A DNA stretch of 64,000 nt from Paragonimus westermani (taxonomy: Eukaryota; Platyhelminthes; Trematoda; Plagiorchiida; Troglotrematidae). Below the pieces are notes generated by a model. It worked only from the letters and a program-made list of their open reading frames with translations. It had not been told where the DNA came from and ran no database searches. The stretch's first letter is position 1. Each line of letters starts with the position of its first letter. A program made the position numbers and the translations under genes. The stretch spans positions 33,051 to 97,050 of the forward strand of contig QNGE01000426.1 of NCBI GenBank assembly GCA_008508345.1. The letters are read 5' to 3'. Positions 60,868-64,000 of the stretch are shown in pieces.

Positions 60868-61560
60868 GTTAGGGATGCTGTTCCTGTTGCGCTACCAGTT
60901 CGAGGGATTCCGTCAGCCATATGTGATGAGTGTAAAGCTGAACCAGATCGCCTAGTTCGTATTAACGTGAGTGCTTCAGTAGAGGAGCCGACTGATTGGG
61001 TCGGTTCGACTGTTGTAACTTTAAGGAAGTCAGGTGACATTCGTACGTGTATCGACCCTAAGGTGTTCCGAAGAGAATATTACCGTCTACCAACTATCGA
61101 TAACATCCTACCGGAACTGAGTCAAACCTGATTTTTCAAAAAGATAGACCTATCTTCGGCTTTTTTAGCGATTAGAACTAGCCGAGCAGTCTAATTACTT
61201 TACAACACTTGTATTCCCCTTTGGATGTTTCCGTGGGTTGCGTTTGCGTTTCGGACTGGTGTCCAGCGAAATTGGTCAAAGTCGTTTAATCCAGACACTT
61301 GACAGATTGAAAGAAGTCACGTGTGCCGCAGAGGACGTGCTAATTTTTCGGAAAACTTTGGAAGATCATGACAGAAACCTCGAGGAATTTTCGAAGCGAA
61401 ATATCGATCGAGGAATTCGCCTGTCACTCAACAAAGTGGCTTTACAAGAAAGAGATCACTTTTCACGGATATTTACAAACATCAAGCAGACTCAAAACAG
61501 ACCCCGAGAAGATAAAGGCTATAGTCACATTGCCAGCTCCTGAGGATGTGAAAGCAGTAT
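60868..61560 (+). pseudogene. Gypsy reverse transcriptase region
   Basis: An open stretch without ATG (about 60,868-61,131) reads IPSAICDECKAEPDRLVRIN, TDWVGSTVVTLRKSGDIRTC and IDPKVFRREYYRLPTIDNIL. After a stop comes FFKKIDLSSAFLAI with the first catalytic Asp, a frameshifted block, then GLVSSEIGQ and DRLKEVTCAAEDVLIF, where the usual xxDD box is AED. KTLEDHDRNLEEF closes the domain. With several lesions and an altered catalytic box it cannot be active. Confidence 0.82.
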
Positions 61561-61983
61561 CATGACTGAAGGGTATGGCCAATTATCTGAGTCGCTTCCT
61601 TCCAAACCTATCCGACATGATGCATCCCATCCGTATGTTGACCCACAAAAGAGTAATATAGAAATGGCAGGAGGAACAGCAGACAACATTCGATAAAATC
61701 AAGAGTTATTACCGAGGCCCCTATATTGAACTACTACAATCCAGAATTATCTCTGGTCATTCAATGTGATAGCGGTGAAACTGGTCTGGGGGCGGTATTA
61801 TTACAAAACAGAAGACCAGTGGACTACCGAAGCCGGAGTCTTTCGACTGCTGAGCGAAACTATGCGCAAATTGAGAATGAAATGCTGGCTATGATATTTG
61901 CCATAGAACGTTTCAGCACCTATACCTTCGGTCGGAAAACAGTAGTTCACACCGACCACAAACCATTAGTTTCAATGGTGTAG
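61561..61983 (+). pseudogene. Gypsy connection and RNase H region
   Basis: 61,573-61,720 encodes GMANYLSRFLPNLSDMMHPI and, after a stop, WQEEQQTTFDKIKS. The frame at 61,726-61,983 is the best kept part: YYNPELSLVIQCDSGETGLG, AVLLQNRRPVDYRSRSL, STAERNYAQIENEMLAMIFA, IERFSTYTFGRKTVVHTDHK. The Asp in QCDSG, Glu in NEMLA and Asp in HTDHK match RNase H catalytic positions. It ends at a stop right after PLVSMV. Confidence 0.85.
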
Positions 61984-62076
61984 AAACCGTTATCCGCTGC
62001 ACCGAGAGGGTTACAAAGAATACTAATCAGAATGACGTCGAATTGATTTATCAGCCGGTGTTTCAGATGCACACAG

Positions 62077-62760
62077 TTGACACCTCGTTCAAAGCTTGTG
62101 GAAAAGGCTCTTCCTGCCAAGAGCTTCATTTTGACACTATTGCGGTTACGGATTACAACTCTGACGGAAACCGCATCAATCACCGACCTAAAAGAAGCAA
62201 CCACACAAGACGTTACGTTACAACGTCTGGCTGAAACAATTAGAAACGGGTGGCCACACGATAAAAGAAAGTTGCCCGAGGAAGTAGCAGTCTTTTTTGG
62301 TGACCGCGATCAATTTATACAGGAAGACGGCTTAATATGCAAAGGAGTAAGAATCGTAATTCCGAGGATATTTCAGAGAAAGACGTTGGAGCACGTTTAC
62401 TTGGCACATACAGGAGTGAACAGCTGTATGCGGAGAGCAAAGGAGCTTTTATATTGACCTCCGATGTCGAGTTCCATAAGGGATTATACACAGAGCTGTA
62501 ATGCGTGTCGGACTATTGACTCGAAGCAAACCAAGGAAACGATGCTGATGCGTCAAACCCTCAAAGACCCTGGCAAACATTACGGACGGACATCATTGCA
62601 TTTAACAATAAGCAACACTTGGTGACAACAGACCATTTCAACGAGTTAGAATGGCTGTTCCACTACTTCCGGCCGTCAATAAACTTCGAACCCCATTTGC
62701 GTGCTATGGTGTACCTGAGGACCGGAGTAGAGCAAGTTGTTCAAGCGTGTCACGCGTTAA
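62077..62760 (+). pseudogene. Gypsy integrase region
   Basis: The frame 62,077-62,457 ends in the zinc-binding module: RKTLEHVYLAHTGVNSCMRR, KELLY, a stop, and then SSIRDYTQSCNACR, giving H-x4-H ... C-x2-C (HHCC type). 62,580-62,640 in another frame reads TDIIAFNNKQHLVTTDHF, the start of the catalytic core with its first Asp. The later core is not clear. It would have inserted element cDNA into the genome; now broken. Confidence 0.75.
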
Positions 62761-63180
62761 AACAAACGAGCTACAAGTGGAATCCAGTCGACCAATAGGA
62801 AAGCCAAAGCGTCGGCACCATTTGTAATTCATTTTGTTGATGCATCTTGTCCAGAAAATAATAAGTGAGAACACAATAAACTGATGTTTGCTTTGTGCCA
62901 CAAATCTCGCTCCTGATTTCGTTCCGGAAGGTGACGATCGTTCAACAGAGCCTACGAGAGGTTCACTGGCCTCATACAACGCATGCTCATCCAACCTCAG
63001 GAAAAAAACACCCAAAAATACCAATGGAATTTTGCATTCCACTGCATGGCGCCGATTATCCTTGCTTTGCAGATAAGTTACACAATGGTAACATTCACGC
63101 TACTGAGCCGGACCAGCCATTATCTGTAGTTGCGAACGATGAGTTACGGAGACCGCAACCTGAAGGACGGGCGTGATCTA

Positions 63181-63720
63181 CAGTAATTACCAATCATTAC
63201 CGTAACCGTTCGCATTCCTCCACTCCAAGTTATTATTCGTCCAATTTGTCCCTTAAGGCGACCAGCTGCGACACCAGCAGTGGTTGGAGAATTTGCAACA
63301 CAGACCGCAACCATTCGATTGTTCTCAGTCCTAAATGCCGCGTGAAGTAACTCGCCTGATCCTTGCTATCATACACCTGTTTGCTAATAACAACCTTGCC
63401 CGTTTGTTAGTCCTATCACATAGGTGTGACTGAATGTGAACGTTGATCACTGAACACCTTAAAACGGTCAACTTTGGCCACTACGAGTAACCATGGTTCG
63501 TCATTTCGCAGTAATGCTGTCTTTCACAACCAGTCTCCTTCTCTTTAAACCTGTCATCGCTGATGTTGCTACCTAAGTGCATGGAACAGATGACAACCCC
63601 CAAAATATCAATGACCAAGATAACACCTACGCTACCACAGTCATCATTACCATCACCATAGCAGTCATGAGCCTGAGAAAAAAGTGCGTTGGATCGAGCT
63701 GCCACTTATCTCAACTGTGA
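63181..63720. other. No recognisable gene
   Basis: Possible 3' end of the Gypsy remnant; short frames only. Confidence 0.4.
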
Positions 63721-64000
63721 CGTGGGATATCCTAGGAGAAAATGTTGATAGGACAGTTAGAAATTGCCAGACCTATACTGCTACCTTGGCGAGGTGGTCG
63801 GGCTTGTGTACTGTTTTGATCCGGCGGGCTATGCTGACTAGGACTCCGGTCCTTCCAGGTGCAACCTTGTCAGACAGGCCAAAGGGGAGCAGTCACACTC
63901 ATAGGATTGTATGTCGCACTACTGACCGCGTAGGAGTGCTTAGGTAGTGAGGCACGATCCTATGGGCATACAGCAGAACTATTTTTATAGTTGCGGCACT
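63721..64000 (-). repeat. LTR-like dispersed repeat, copy 3 (inverted, runs off the window)
   Basis: Reverse complement carries the family blocks: AACTATAAAA, CTGCTGTATGCCCATAGGAT, CAGTAGTGCGACA, TATGAGTGTGACTG, CTAGTCAGCATAG. It faces copy 2 at 55,665 across 8.1 kb that includes DLST and the Gypsy remnant. The start of the repeat lies at or beyond position 64,000. Confidence 0.68.

Larger units (their letters stand above)
60080..63180 (+). mobile_element. Broken Ty3/Gypsy-like retrotransposon (gag-pol remnant)
   Basis: Gag C terminus, zinc knuckle, protease, RT, RNase H and integrase occur in Gypsy order on the plus strand, interrupted by many stops and frameshifts. The Gag and protease motifs recall the Mag-like branch of Ty3/Gypsy. 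No flanking direct LTRs or primer-binding site were found; the LTR-like sequence at 63,721-64,000 has the opposite orientation. The 3' limit is approximate. Confidence 0.88.

Noticed and set aside
60080..64000. Gypsy remnant plus the LTR-like sequence at 63.7 kb as one element
   Set aside because: The LTR-like copy is inverted relative to the pol genes, and no 5' partner lies before Gag.
1..64000. tRNA, rRNA, CRISPR or bacterial-type operon features
   Set aside because: No complete tRNA cloverleaf, rRNA core or spaced direct-repeat array was seen; only degenerate tRNA-like SINE promoters.

Overview
The window looks like gene-poor, repeat-rich nuclear DNA from a flatworm, most likely a digenean trematode. 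The reasons are: one clear metazoan mitochondrial gene (DLST) entered through a spliceosomal acceptor; Penelope-like elements (PLEs) with GIY-YIG endonucleases; CR1-like and C2H2-finger LINEs; a Ty3/Gypsy element with a zinc-knuckle Gag; and, most telling, a tRNA-derived SINE carrying a hammerhead ribozyme, an arrangement known from the schistosome Sm-alpha repeats. There are no operons, rRNA genes, bacterial-style signals or CRISPR arrays. The species cannot be read from the sequence.

Layout. 1-13,734: two arms of about 1.39 kb, nearly identical and inverted, lie about 10.95 kb apart. Each arm holds two frames that join through a GT-AG intron into a possible small secreted protein. Between them are low-information DNA, one LTR-like copy, one SINE copy and a minus-strand candidate first exon with a signal peptide (7.6-7.8 kb, integrin-alpha-like start). 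13.7-26.3 kb: mostly featureless, with one copy of a 0.3-kb dispersed repeat and a possible integrase remnant. 26.3-28.7 kb: a broken minus-strand PLE abutting the 3' end of a LINE. 30-36.4 kb: two more dispersed-repeat copies around a heavily decayed CR1-like LINE. 37.7 kb: two PLE termini in a 70-bp-arm palindrome. 41-48.5 kb: four SINE copies on the plus strand, one with an intact hammerhead. 51.6-53.6 kb: a broken LINE with RT and a C-terminal zinc finger. 54.4-55.6 kb: minus-strand candidate exons of an unrecognised gene. 56.8-58.0 kb: the large last coding exon of DLST (minus). 58.1-58.9 kb: an inverted-repeat unit in (TA)n with a PLE GIY-YIG fragment, upstream of that exon. 59.8-63.2 kb: a broken Ty3/Gypsy gag-pol preceded by an antisense copy of an RT segment. 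63.7-64.0 kb: an inverted LTR-like copy.

The only gene I would call securely functional is DLST, the E2 core of mitochondrial 2-oxoglutarate dehydrogenase. The most interesting single locus is the SINE-borne hammerhead at 47,617-47,677. Nearly all other short open frames behave like chance frames. Coordinates of decayed repeats are estimates by eye.
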